A DNA stretch of 64,000 nt. It comes from Thiodiazotropha sp050305975. GTDB taxonomy: Bacteria; Pseudomonadota; Gammaproteobacteria; Chromatiales; Chromatiaceae. The stretch lies in contig JBNLGI010000231.1 of the NCBI GenBank assembly GCA_050305975.1, positions 1-64,000 on the forward strand, given 5' to 3'. Position 1 is the stretch's first letter; each line of letters opens with the position of its first letter. Below, in pieces: positions 52,918-62,110 of the stretch. Made by a program: the position numbers and the translations under genes. The notes beneath the pieces were generated by a model that was given only the letters and a program-made list of their open reading frames with translations, searched no databases and was not told where the DNA came from.

Positions 52918-53916
52918 ATGGGAAGCATCGTGCTCAAGAACCTTACAAAGAGCTTTGGAGCGGCCGAAATCATAGCACCCCTCGATCTCGAGATCGAAGA
53001 TGGTGAGTTCGTGGTTTTCGTCGGCCCATCAGGTTGCGGCAAATCGACGCTGTTGCGTCTGATTGCCGGTCTCGAGGATGTCACCAGCGGTACCATCGAG
53101 ATCGCCGGCAAGGACGCCACCATGCTGGTGCCTGCCAAGCGCGGTCTGGCCATGGTGTTCCAGTCCTATGCTCTCTATCCGCACATGACAGTGCGCAAAA
53201 ACATCGCCTTTCCCTTGAGGATGGCCGGCGAAGATAAGGCGGAGATTGAGCGGCGGGTAAATGAGGCCGCCAAGGTGCTCAATCTCACTGAATACCTCGA
53301 CCGGCGTCCCGACCAGTTGTCGGGCGGCCAGCGTCAGCGGGTTGCGATCGGCCGCGCCATTGTACGCCAACCGACGGCCTTTCTGTTCGACGAGCCCCTG
53401 TCGAATCTTGACGCCGCACTACGTGTAAACATGCGTTTGGAGATCATGGAGCTACACCAGAAGCTCGCCACCACCATGGTCTACGTGACCCACGACCAAG
53501 TGGAGGCCATGACTATGGCCGACAAGATTGTAGTATTGAACGCCGGCCGTATCGAACAGGTGGGCTCACCGATGGCACTCTATCGCAAACCACGCAACCT
53601 GTTCGTTGCCGGTTTCATCGGCTCGCCAAAAATGAACTTCATCACCGGTGCGGCTGCTTCGAAGTATGGGGCCGAAACCATAGGCGTTCGTCCCGAGCAT
53701 CTGGAGCTCTCAAGCGAGAATGGACTATGGGAAGGCAAGGTGGAACTGTCGGAACATCTCGGCTCGGACAACTTCCTGCATATTCAGGTCGAAGGCATAG
53801 GCGCCTTGGCGGCGCGGGTCGATGGTGAGTTCCCGATAAAGCGTGAAGACTGTGTATGGCTGACACCCGCGGAGGGCAAGGTCCACCGCTTCGACAGTCA
53901 GGGGTTGGCCCTCTGA
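52918..53916 (+). CDS. Orphan MalK/UgpC-type sugar ABC-transporter ATPase
   Basis: A 332-residue ATPase. Walker A VGPSGCGKSTLL, Q-loop FQSYALYPHMTV, signature LSGGQRQRVAIGRA, Walker B FLFDEPLSNLDA and switch His THDQVEAM are all intact; the last 90 residues form a MalK-like TOBE regulatory domain (IGVRPEHLEL). It energises import of a sugar or polyol. No permease genes are nearby and the binding-protein gene upstream is a remnant, so it is either an ATPase shared with permeases elsewhere or a survivor of a decayed operon. Confidence 0.9.
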   Translation: MGSIVLKNLTKSFGAAEIIAPLDLEIEDGEFVVFVGPSGCGKSTLLRLIAGLEDVTSGTIEIAGKDATMLVPAKRGLAMVFQSYALYPHMTVRKNIAFPLRMAGEDKAEIERRVNEAAKVLNLTEYLDRRPDQLSGGQRQRVAIGRAIVRQPTAFLFDEPLSNLDAALRVNMRLEIMELHQKLATTMVYVTHDQVEAMTMADKIVVLNAGRIEQVGSPMALYRKPRNLFVAGFIGSPKMNFITGAAASKYGAETIGVRPEHLELSSENGLWEGKVELSEHLGSDNFLHIQVEGIGALAARVDGEFPIKREDCVWLTPAEGKVHRFDSQGLAL

Positions 53917-53950
53917 AGGACAGTCTTTCGGCACAGGATAAGGAGGACAC

Positions 53951-54136
53951 ATGACGCAAAAGGAAATGGATAAAAGCACCTGGGCTATCGGTGGCGGTGT
54001 GATGATCGGCCTGGGCGCCGGACTCTTCTTTTTACAGACATCCGTTCTGGCTTTCGTTGGATCAATCCTGGTCGGCCTGGGCTTCGGCTTAACGGTTACC
54101 GCACTGATTTCCGCAAGAAGGGACGACAATACATAA
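53951..54136 (+). CDS. Small membrane protein, two helices
   Basis: A 61-residue protein with a strong ribosome site (AAGGAGG) six bases before the ATG. It has two Gly-rich helices, WAIGGGVMIGLGAGLFFLQ and AFVGSILVGLGFGLTVTAL, and a charged tail. It lies 34 bp after the ATPase gene and may be co-transcribed. No known function. Confidence 0.65.
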   Translation: MTQKEMDKSTWAIGGGVMIGLGAGLFFLQTSVLAFVGSILVGLGFGLTVTALISARRDDNT

Positions 54137-54678
54137 CGGTCTGCGAGAACGCGCCGAACGCAACCAGTTTGTAAGTACCAAAACCGAAGATCAACGCTCT
54201 CACAATCCGATGCCTGACGCTCCACCTGTGACAACAGCCGCCCTGCCTACCCGCTCATTTGTCATTTCGTGTCTCCCGCTGACCCAGCGGGTTAGCCAAC
54301 AACTCGCTTCTCATCACGCAGCGCTACTGTTAGGCCAGGAAACAGGAGGACAGCCGCAAGGCTGCTGGAGCCCGGGCGGTTGTGGTCAACGATGGCGGCA
54401 ACGCCGTCTTGGGCTGGACCTTGAACGGCCACGCGGTAAGGGTAAACCACCCCCGGCCAATATTGTGGATACGGTCGGCATGCGATTGACGTCGTTTATA
54501 AAATTAGCCTCAGCAGTTGAGGCTATGATCTGCACACGCCGCGGGGCCGAACTCTCATATCGGAATAATGTGGTACTGAGCTAAGATGACAGAATGAAAC
54601 CGGATATGGCACCTCTACCCGGGTCGATTTCATTCGGCGGAACAACTTGCCGGTACCAGGGCAATCGATACGTCGCAT
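54137..54678. other. Intergenic region, possible decayed DNA
   Basis: About 540 bp between a small membrane gene and a truncated kinase gene. An open frame of 124 codons at 54210-54584 has no family signature or ribosome site and is probably chance. Given the decay on both sides, this may be what is left of transporter genes, but I can recognise none. Confidence 0.35.
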
Positions 54679-55476
54679 ATGGAAATAACTTCAGATAACA
54701 GGATGAACTTAATGAAAACAGGCTTTATCCTCTCCTTGCATCAGATGCGTGGCGGTAGCGAAGCCTTGATCTTCGATATGGATGGACAGGTGCGTAGTGG
54801 GGCTTATGCCGAATCGAATCACCACTGTTCTGGAAACGGCTGGTTGGAGCTGGATCCTGAGGAGATCTGTGCGGCTGCCATGCGGGCAATAGCAGACGCC
54901 TTGGAGGTTGGAGGCATCATGCCCAAAGAGGTAAGGGCTATCGGCATTATCAACGAGAGCGATGCCATAGTGCTGTGGGAACGTGTGAGCGGGCGTCCGA
55001 TAGGACGTTCCATTATACAGTTGGGGGATGAAAGTCTCCCACGTTGCGATGATCTCCAGTTGCGTCGGATACAAAAAATGACACGAGAAGCGACCGGACT
55101 GACAACAGTGCCCTGCTGTTTCGCCGGTTATAAATTATGCTGGATGTTGAATGCGCAGCCGGATTTGAGAGGGCGTGCCGAACATCGCGAAATTGCATGC
55201 GGCACTCTGGATTCCTGGCTGATCTATCGTCTTACCGGCGGCAAGGAGCACATCACAGACCTCTCCAATGCCTTGCGTACTCAGCTTTATGACACCCAGG
55301 CACGCGCATGGAACCGACAGCTCTTGGAATTGCTTGGCATCCCCCCCGGTATTCTGCCCGAAGTCAGGCCTTTGAGTGAGGGTTATGGCGAGACCGCTAG
55401 CGATGCCTTCTTTGGCATACCGGGTATTCCGCTGGCGGGTCTTGCGGAGCATCAAAAGGCAGGCTTGTTCGGCTAG
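54679..55476 (+). pseudogene. Truncated FGGY (glycerol-kinase-like) carbohydrate kinase
   Basis: A 265-residue ORF equal to the first half of a kinase of about 500 residues. GWLELDPEEICAAAMRAI, VRAIGIINESDAIVLWERVS, CGTLDSWLIYRLTGGKEHIT and DLSNALRTQLYDTQARAWN follow GlpK closely. Catalytic positions are lost: D-x-GTTS reads HQMRGG, NQRET reads NESDA, and GDQQAALFGQ reads AEHQKAGLFG followed by a stop. The C-terminal ATP-binding domain is absent and does not continue after the stop. It is either a pseudogene or an inactive sugar-binding relic. Confidence 0.75.
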
Positions 55477-55792
55477 GGTTGCCCATCCGCAGTTGGCGAC
55501 TCCATTCGGAGAATGAAATGTGAGATTTCGGCTAATAAGCCAAATTAAACTTTCACCTTGACCTACTGTTCTTATGCTTCTAGGTCGTCAAGGGTCGAGA
55601 GATAGTTAGCCGCATATTTTCACCAGCGCCTTGTCCTTATCCATAGTCGGACGCACCGCAACCAGTAGCCGCTGGTGACCCGAGTCAGGGCCGCCGCCGC
55701 TGGGCTGCGGCATGTCCCGTACTAGGCTCCAGCTGGGGTGCGATGATGCGACAGCCACAGATAACCAATGAGATCCCGTTGAGAGGTGTGGG
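55477..55792. other. Intergenic region, nothing recognised
   Basis: About 315 bp between the truncated kinase and the lipoprotein gene, convergent. A 74-codon minus-strand frame overlaps the lipoprotein gene and has no support. No terminator hairpin is obvious. Confidence 0.35.
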
Positions 55793-56704
55793 CTAGAGTT
55801 CCTCGAGAATCTCCCGGCTCTTTTGCTCATAGGCCTGCTCCGAGATCAGCCCCTTGTCCCTAAGCCTTTTCAGGGCTTCCAGCCGCTCTTCCACTTTCTG
55901 GTATCTGTCCGGTTGCATGACGGGTTGCGTTTTCGTGTCCGGTTCCGGTCGCGGACTCTGCTGTGGTGGCGGGTTCATCGTCTTTTCTCTCTCCGCTGAT
56001 GCACTCCAGGCCATGGGATCAATGCGGATCCAGTCGTCCCGCCCGGCAACGGGGTGGGTAACGAAGTCGTTGCTGCCCAGGGACCAGCCTTGCTCGGTTC
56101 GGCCCTGGCGTGAACCGGGCGTAAAGGCGATACGCTGGCCAGTGGCCCGCATCTCCTCCTCGAAGGGTGTCTGCAGCAGACCGATGATCAGCTGCAAGCC
56201 TTCCTCGTCCCGGAACAGGCGGCCGGTGGTGACCCTGCGGGACATCAGCAGGCCAAAGCCGGAAGGTCTGTAAGCCACCGCAAAGGTGACCTCTTGATCC
56301 GGGCCCGACTGCGCCAGGGCCTCGGCCAGTGGAGCAGCGATTCTGTCGATGGCTTTCTCGGTAAGGATGGGGGCGGCGTCCGCATTGCCGAAGCGGACGA
56401 GATTCAACGCCTGCTTTACCTGATCCCCGGTGAGGGAGACGGGGTGTTGATGCGGTGCGGCTCCCGACTCGGCGGATTCGATGCGGACGAATTGCCCCTG
56501 CTGTTGCCATACGTAGGCGATCACCCGATCATCGGCGGCACTGCGGCGAACCACAAGCGGTCGTCCACCAGCCACGCTTGAGCGCTCATCTGTAGCAAGC
56601 GGACGGTTCGCCGACGTGGTGGAACAGGCACTCAACAGCAGACTGGCCGCAACGGCAGTAAACAGTCCGGCGACTAGACGCTGTATGGGGAGGGGTAGGT
56701 ACAT
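55793..56704 (-). CDS. Lipoprotein with C-terminal SHOCT-like domain
   Basis: A 303-residue protein. The signal peptide ends in the lipobox LLLSAC with the lipidated Cys at residue 27. Residues 55-230 contain a possible beta-rich domain of unknown type (VIAYVWQQQGQFVRIES, FAVAYRPSGFGLLMSRR). After a Pro-rich linker, the last 35 residues (RLEALKRLRDKGLISEQAYE) match the SHOCT motif, a short oligomerisation or tail domain. It is probably anchored in the outer membrane. Confidence 0.82.
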   Translation of the reverse strand: MYLPLPIQRLVAGLFTAVAASLLLSACSTTSANRPLATDERSSVAGGRPLVVRRSAADDRVIAYVWQQQGQFVRIESAESGAAPHQHPVSLTGDQVKQALNLVRFGNADAAPILTEKAIDRIAAPLAEALAQSGPDQEVTFAVAYRPSGFGLLMSRRVTTGRLFRDEEGLQLIIGLLQTPFEEEMRATGQRIAFTPGSRQGRTEQGWSLGSNDFVTHPVAGRDDWIRIDPMAWSASAEREKTMNPPPQQSPRPEPDTKTQPVMQPDRYQKVEERLEALKRLRDKGLISEQAYEQKSREILEEL

Positions 56705-56788
56705 GTCGTGTTATCTCCAGTCTGCAAAGGGGCTGTATGGCCTTCCATTGGTGCTTGGGTGTTCATGAGTCTGGCTGTTGCCGTGCTT

Positions 56789-57247
56789 TCACACCCGATC
56801 ATCAGATGGGGTTAGTAGCACAATCGCTGTGGCGTCGTCTTTCAGGATTCCGCCATCGGCGGCCTGGGCTTGGTCCAGGAGGAACGGCATCAGGTCAGGA
56901 CCACGCCAGGTGCTAACGATCTGCCTGACTCTCTCTTCTCCCAGTGCTTTCCAGACGCCATCGGTCATGGCGACCAGTCGCCACGGCATCGCGCAGGCCA
57001 GCGAGGAAGGGACATAGGCTGCATGCCCGGAACCTACTGGTGGGTTTTTCGGCTGCTGTGCGACGAGTAGTCGACAAGTGCCATCATTGTCTGCCCATAT
57101 TAGCAGGCCGTCACCTGATGATGCCCCACACATCCACGTCTGATCCGCAGCAACTACTGCAGTGTCCTGTGCAACTTCAAAGGGCCGCGCGCTCGGAATT
57201 GGCGAGAGGACGATGGATCGCGCAGTGATTTTTGTTGGAAATGAAAG
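56789..57247 (-). pseudogene. C-terminal remnant of a PP2C-type phosphatase
   Basis: The minus strand is open from about 57247 to 56789. From 57133 it encodes 114 residues starting MCGASSGDG, but homology begins earlier (FEVAQDTAVVAADQTW) without a start codon. MTDGVW, then GGILKDDATAIVLL, are the C-terminal metal motifs of PP2C phosphatases; the N-terminal ED and DGMGG motifs are missing. GASVGDS of the family reads GASSGDG. It looks like a decayed gene. Confidence 0.55.
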
Positions 57248-57260
57248 TTACCCATTTGTT

Positions 57261-57272
57261 ACTAAATTGGAT
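57261..57272. promoter_or_regulatory. 12-mer shared with the hexR upstream region
   Basis: ACTAAATTGGAT also occurs at 49879-49890, before hexR. Both copies lie next to HexR-like sites. It may be part of an operator or a second regulator's site. Confidence 0.3.
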
Positions 57273-57282
57273 CCGCCAAAAC

Positions 57283-57297
57283 AGTAGTAAAAATACA
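57283..57297 (+). promoter_or_regulatory. HexR-like operator 1 at the porin gene
   Basis: AGTAGTAAAAATACA is 12 of 15 identical to TGTAGTAGAATTACA. It lies 73 bp before the second site and about 270 bp before the porin start. Confidence 0.4.
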
Positions 57298-57355
57298 TTA
57301 TTAAGTCGATTGCTACAAGAAAATCTCCGGTAAATGTGTTGCATTTTTGAAATAA

Positions 57356-57370
57356 TGTAGTATTTTTACA
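57356..57370 (+). promoter_or_regulatory. HexR-like operator 2 at the porin gene
   Basis: TGTAGTATTTTTACA has perfect TGTA/TACA arms and is 13 of 15 identical to TGTAGTAGAATTACA. Seventy-three bp from the first site is close to seven helical turns. Confidence 0.5.
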
Positions 57371-57554
57371 AAACTGCCTCCCGATACCATTCTGTTATGG
57401 CACGGAGATCAGATCGCGGTTGGATCTGAAGCGTCGATTTCGAGGCAATGGATAAGCGGCGTCGATGGCGCCGTACGCCCTTTTAACGTCAAAACACAAT
57501 GTCGGTCATGCAACTGGGGTGGTGACCGGCTTCGTTAAACTCCTGGAGATAACT

Positions 57555-58814
57555 ATGGCCAAGACCAAGATCCATACGGCCCTACTTACGGCAACATTTG
57601 CGTCCCTGTGCTGCCAATCAGTCTGGGCGGATGATAATTTCGAGTTCAACGGGTATTTTCGTGCCGGTACCGGAAGCAACTCCGAAGGTGGCGATCAAGT
57701 CTGTTTCGGTTTGCCGGGTGCCCGTTCCAAGTATCGCTTTGGCAACGAGTGCGAAATCTATAGTGAGTTCATTTTCGGATACAAGGCCTTCAGGGGAGAT
57801 GACGGGGCCTACTTCGATATCAAATCCAATCTCGCTTACGTGGTAGAAGGGGAGAACGATTTCGAGGGGGTTGAAACAGGGCCGGCATGGCGTGAGATCT
57901 ACGCCGAGGGCGGCAATCTGGTCGGCGGTGTCTTCGAGGGCGCCAAGTTCTGGATCGGAAAGCGCTTCTATCGTCGTCACGACGTGCATATCACCGACTT
58001 CTTCTATTGGGATATGAGCGGTGCGGGAGGCGGTGTCGAAGATATCGATCTGGGTTTCGGTAAATTCGCCTACGCCTATCTCCGCAATACGGACGATGAC
58101 TTCGACGCAACAGGACACAAGATCGCCGATGTGAACGATCGCTCAGTCAGCCGTCACGATTTTCGCGTCTATGGCATCGACGTCAATCAAGGTGGACAAC
58201 TGATCATTGGCGGCGATCTGCGTTTTTCTGATGAGAGCCGTGATGGATTCGATGGCGAGGACGGGTACTCACTGACCGTGGAGCATACGCAGGACGACCT
58301 CTGGGGCGGCTCCAACAAGATCGCCCTGCAGTACGGAAAGGGATCCGCGCATACGCTGTCAGCCGTCTCTGACGATACCAGCAAAGACGGCCGCACCTGG
58401 CGCCTGGTCGAGCAACTTCAGGTCGAGCCCGGTACCGATTGGTCGGCCATGGGTACGTTTGTCTACGAAGATCGCAAGGATACCGGTGACGATGGGGAAT
58501 GGATCTCCGTTGGCGGTCGTTTCAAATACTACCTGGGCACGTACCTGAATCTGGTGCTGGACGCCGGCCACGATCAGTTCAAGCCGGACGGTGGCGGCGA
58601 TACGCGCAAACTGTTCAAAGTCACTCCCGCCATTCAGCTGTCGGCAGGGCGTACCTTCTGGGCGCGTCCCGCATTGCGTCTGTTTGCAACCTTTGCAAAC
58701 TGGAACGACGCCGCACGTGATGCCGGAGACGGTGTTGCCGGAGGCTCGACCGGGGTCTTCGGTGAAGCCACCGATGGATGGACTTTGGGCGTGCAGGCGG
58801 AGCACTGGTGGTAA
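57555..58814 (+). CDS. lamB: LamB-type maltoporin
   Basis: A 419-residue outer-membrane protein. A signal peptide (TALLTATFASLCCQSVWA) is cut before DDNFEFNGYFRAGTG, the usual LamB start. CFGLPGARSKYRFGNECEIYSE, FWIGKRFYRRHDVHITDFFYW and the final LGVQAEHWW, with a C-terminal aromatic, are family features. It should form an 18-stranded trimeric channel for maltodextrins or other sugars. I start it at MAKTKIHTAL, with GGAG upstream. HexR-like sites precede it and a strong terminator follows. Confidence 0.92.
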   Translation: MAKTKIHTALLTATFASLCCQSVWADDNFEFNGYFRAGTGSNSEGGDQVCFGLPGARSKYRFGNECEIYSEFIFGYKAFRGDDGAYFDIKSNLAYVVEGENDFEGVETGPAWREIYAEGGNLVGGVFEGAKFWIGKRFYRRHDVHITDFFYWDMSGAGGGVEDIDLGFGKFAYAYLRNTDDDFDATGHKIADVNDRSVSRHDFRVYGIDVNQGGQLIIGGDLRFSDESRDGFDGEDGYSLTVEHTQDDLWGGSNKIALQYGKGSAHTLSAVSDDTSKDGRTWRLVEQLQVEPGTDWSAMGTFVYEDRKDTGDDGEWISVGGRFKYYLGTYLNLVLDAGHDQFKPDGGGDTRKLFKVTPAIQLSAGRTFWARPALRLFATFANWNDAARDAGDGVAGGSTGVFGEATDGWTLGVQAEHWW

Positions 58815-58863
58815 GCGCTCCTGGACATTGATCCTGCCCTCCTGCTGCTCCCTCCGAGCAGCG

Positions 58864-58907
58864 TCAGGTGGGCACCGCCGCTGGGCGGTGTCCACCTGAT
58901 TTTTTTT
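58864..58907 (+). terminator. Rho-independent terminator after lamB
   Basis: TCAGGTGGGCACCGCC pairs with GGCGGTGTCCACCTGA across GCTG with one G-T wobble, followed by eight T. This is a very stable terminator. Confidence 0.95.
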
Positions 58908-59332
58908 GCCTGATCGCTTACTGAATGCCCACCGGCGCGCTTGCCGCAAGCAGCTTAATGAGCCTCGTGTGCAGATGACTTCCCCCCGGCCGTTGCGAAC
59001 GGATATCAGATTCACTTCTTGTCAGATTGTCGTTGTCATTCTTTGAAGTTGGCGACGAGAGTCCTTCCCTGTTCAACCGTGAGTACAGCCGCTTGGTCGG
59101 CGCCCCGCCAATGCACGATATCAAAAGCTTGATCCGGGATGCGGCGAGTTAGCGGTCCGAACTCTTAGTTGTCTGTTGTGCAAATGGAGAAGCAACTCAG
59201 CGGGGTCAAAACCGGCGCAGGCAGTTTGCCCTTATGACGGCGTGTGCTGATTAGACACTTGTCGCATCATCTACAGGTCATACCGTTTGCAGAGAGTCTG
59301 GTGGGGCAGGAGTTCCTGTTCGGTTTCGACGC
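58908..59332. other. Intergenic region between lamB terminator and ada
   Basis: About 425 bp with no supported gene. Genes on either side converge on it. I see nothing further. Confidence 0.4.
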
Positions 59333-60403
59333 TCACTCCTCGGCCTCCCTTTGCAGCAAGGTACGCATGCGTTCGACACCCCAGCGATAGGCGCTCAGGC
59401 CACCATCGATGCGTACGACCCGATGACAGGGAATGGCCACGGCGAGGGTGTTGGCGGCGCAGGCGTTGGCCACGGCACGCGCGGATCGGGGAGATCCGAT
59501 ACGCCGCGCGATTTCGCTGTAGCTGACAGTCTCACCGGCAGGGATTTTTCGCAGCGCCTGCCAGACACACTGCTGAAAGGCGGTGCCACGTACATCGAGC
59601 GGCAAGTCGAGGCCAAGCTTCGGCATTTCGACGAAGCCTATGACCTTGGCGACCAGCTGCTCGAATTCGCTATCCCCGCCGATCAGTTCAGCCTTGGGGA
59701 AAAGATCCTGTAGATCACGGACCAGTGCCTCGGGATCGTCCCCCAGCATGATGGCGCAGACGCCCCGTTCAGTGGCGGCAACCAATATGCTTCCCAGGGA
59801 GCATTCACCGACGGCAAAACGAATCGTGACCCCGGCTCCACCGGTTTTGTAGCGCTTTGGCGTCATGCCGAGCAGGTGATTGGATTCCTCATAGAAGCGG
59901 CCATTGGCGTTGTAGCCCGCATCGAAGATGGCGTCCGTCACGCTGTTGCCGCTGGTGAGCGCTTGCCGAACCTTGTTTGCCCGGTGCGCGGATGCGTACG
60001 CTTTGGGCGTCACGCCGGTGACCGCCTTGAACACGCGATGAAGATGGAAGCTGCTCATCCGGGCCCGGCGGGCCAATGCATCGAGAGTCGGTGCCGTTTC
60101 GGCGCTTTCGATATAGCGACACAGCTCCGCGACCATTGCCGCATGTTGCTCGCCGAGTGCCGGTTGCCCGGGTCTGCAGCGCTTGCATGGCCGATAGCCC
60201 GCTTGTTCCGCCGCTTGCCGGGTGGAAAAGAAACGGACGTTCTCCGGACGTGGTTTGCGCGCACCACAGGAGGGACGGCAGTAGACGCCCGTGGTTTCGA
60301 CCGAGTAGTAGAATTGACCGTCCGCGTTGGCATCACGGGCGACGACCAATGCCCAGCGAGGATCTTTCAGGACCGTTTCCGCCATGCGTTTGACAGGGGG
60401 CAT
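59333..60403 (-). CDS. ada: Ada: methylphosphotriester/O6-methylguanine methyltransferase and regulator
   Basis: A 356-residue protein with all Ada parts. The N-terminal zinc domain has TTGVYCRPSCGA, where the first Cys accepts methyl from phosphotriesters, and CKRCRP. An AraC-type helix-turn-helix follows (SSFHLHRVFKAVTGVTPKAY). The C-terminal methyltransferase has the active-site Cys in AVAIPCHRVVR. It repairs alkylated DNA and activates its own regulon once methylated. No alkB or aidB is adjacent. Confidence 0.95.
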   Translation of the reverse strand: MPPVKRMAETVLKDPRWALVVARDANADGQFYYSVETTGVYCRPSCGARKPRPENVRFFSTRQAAEQAGYRPCKRCRPGQPALGEQHAAMVAELCRYIESAETAPTLDALARRARMSSFHLHRVFKAVTGVTPKAYASAHRANKVRQALTSGNSVTDAIFDAGYNANGRFYEESNHLLGMTPKRYKTGGAGVTIRFAVGECSLGSILVAATERGVCAIMLGDDPEALVRDLQDLFPKAELIGGDSEFEQLVAKVIGFVEMPKLGLDLPLDVRGTAFQQCVWQALRKIPAGETVSYSEIARRIGSPRSARAVANACAANTLAVAIPCHRVVRIDGGLSAYRWGVERMRTLLQREAEE

Positions 60404-60541
60404 AGTGAGTTCTCTCTCGGATGCATGATGGCTCTACCTTAGGGGGTGAAAGCTGGCTTGACACTCCGAATCTTGCTTTTGAATTCGAACCGCGATCGCA
60501 CTCGGTCTCGACGTCATTAAACCAGGGAAGCTACGGACAAG

Positions 60542-62074
60542 TCATCTTGCCTGCGCGTTGCGGATGGGACGGCTGATCCAGATCACCACGGTCAGCATCA
60601 GAAACAGCACCCCGGCCACCCAGAACAGGTCAATGGCGGAAAGCATGAAGGCCTGGCGGTTGAGTTGATGCTCGAGTGCGCCAAGGGCCTGCTCCGGGGT
60701 CAGCCCCAGTGCCGACAGGCCTTGCAGCGCCTGGCTGGTGTTCGCATCGTAGGCCGTGATGTGCTCCGCCAGATGGGCATGATGCATGGCGGCGCGGGTG
60801 TCCCACAGGGTGGTGGAGATCGAGGCGCCTATGGCGCCGGCCATGATGCGGATGAAGTTGGACAGCCCGGCCGCGGCCGGGATGCGTTCAGGCGGGAGGC
60901 CCGCGAGGGTCACCGCGGTCAAAGGAACGAAGAAGGTGGCCATGGCCGCACCCTGGATCACCTGCGGCCAGACCAGGGTCATCACGTCCGCATCGGTGCT
61001 GAAGTCGGCGCGCATGAAGGCGGTGGTGGCGAAGATCACGAAGGCGAAACTGGCCAGCAGGCGCGGGTCGGTATGGGGCATGATGCGTCCCACCAGCGGC
61101 GACAGCAGCAGCGCCAGAATGCCGATCGGTGCGGTGACGATGCCGGCCCAGGTGGCGGTGTAGCCCATGTACTGCTGCAGCCACAGCGGCATGATGACCA
61201 CGATACTGAAAAACAACCCGTAGGCGAGCGACAGGGAGATCGCGCCGATGGTGAAATTACGGCTCTTGAAGAGCGTGAGATCCACCACCGGATGACGTTC
61301 GGTGAGTTCCCACACGACGAAGAACGACAGTGCCACCAGCGCCACGACGGCCAGCAGCACGATCTCGCTGGAGGTGAACCAGTCCAGTTCCCGGCCCTTG
61401 TCGAGCATGATCTGCAGGGCACCGACCCCCACTACCAGCAGGCCCAGCCCGATCACATCGATGGGCAGCTTTCGGGTTGCCGACTCCCGGTGCTGCAGCA
61501 TCCGCCAGCTCATCCAGGCCGCACCCAGACCGACCGGTACGTTGATGTAGAAGATCCAGGGCCAGCTGTAGTTGTCCGAGATCCAGCCGCCGAGGATCGG
61601 TCCCAGGACTGGCGCCACCATCGTGGTCATCCCCCACATGGCCAGCGCCATGCCTGATTTTTCGCGCGGAAAACACTGCAGCAGCAGGGCCTGCGAGAGT
61701 GGAATCATCGGTCCGGCCACCGCGCCCTGCATGACCCGGGCGGCGATCAGCATCTCCAGGCTGGACGACATGCCGCACAACAGCGAGGCCAGCACAAACA
61801 GCAGCACCGAACCGATGAACAGCCGTACCTGGCCGATACGCTGGGTCAGCCAGCCGGTGAGCGGCACGCAGATGGCGTTGGCCACGGCGAAGGAGGTGAT
61901 GACCCAGGTGCCCTGGCTGGGACTGACGCCCAGGTCGCCGGCGATGGTGGGGATCGACACGTTGGCGATGGTGGTGTCGAGCACATTCATGAATGTCGCC
62001 AGCGACAGCGCGATGGTGGCGAGGACCAGGGCGCCGCCGGCAAGCGGGGGCGGAGATTGTGCGGTTTGCGCCAT
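60542..62074 (-). CDS. emrB: EmrB-type DHA2 multidrug transporter
   Basis: A 510-residue major-facilitator protein with 14 predicted helices. LDTTIANVSIPTIAGDLG in helix 1 and WVITSFAVANAICVPLTGWL are the DHA2 signatures, and GPILGGWISDNYSWPWIFYINVP is motif C. It extrudes hydrophobic drugs with protons through EmrA and a TolC-like channel. It lies 36 bp after emrA, with the start MAQTAQSPP. Confidence 0.93.
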   Translation of the reverse strand: MAQTAQSPPPLAGGALVLATIALSLATFMNVLDTTIANVSIPTIAGDLGVSPSQGTWVITSFAVANAICVPLTGWLTQRIGQVRLFIGSVLLFVLASLLCGMSSSLEMLIAARVMQGAVAGPMIPLSQALLLQCFPREKSGMALAMWGMTTMVAPVLGPILGGWISDNYSWPWIFYINVPVGLGAAWMSWRMLQHRESATRKLPIDVIGLGLLVVGVGALQIMLDKGRELDWFTSSEIVLLAVVALVALSFFVVWELTERHPVVDLTLFKSRNFTIGAISLSLAYGLFFSIVVIMPLWLQQYMGYTATWAGIVTAPIGILALLLSPLVGRIMPHTDPRLLASFAFVIFATTAFMRADFSTDADVMTLVWPQVIQGAAMATFFVPLTAVTLAGLPPERIPAAAGLSNFIRIMAGAIGASISTTLWDTRAAMHHAHLAEHITAYDANTSQALQGLSALGLTPEQALGALEHQLNRQAFMLSAIDLFWVAGVLFLMLTVVIWISRPIRNAQAR

Positions 62075-62110
62075 CTGGGATTTTCGGGGCAGGGTCCGGG
62101 AGCGGTTGCG

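Noticed and set aside
54210..54584. 124-codon frame after the small membrane gene
   Set aside because: It has no ribosome site or recognisable motif, and its composition is low in hydrophobic core residues.
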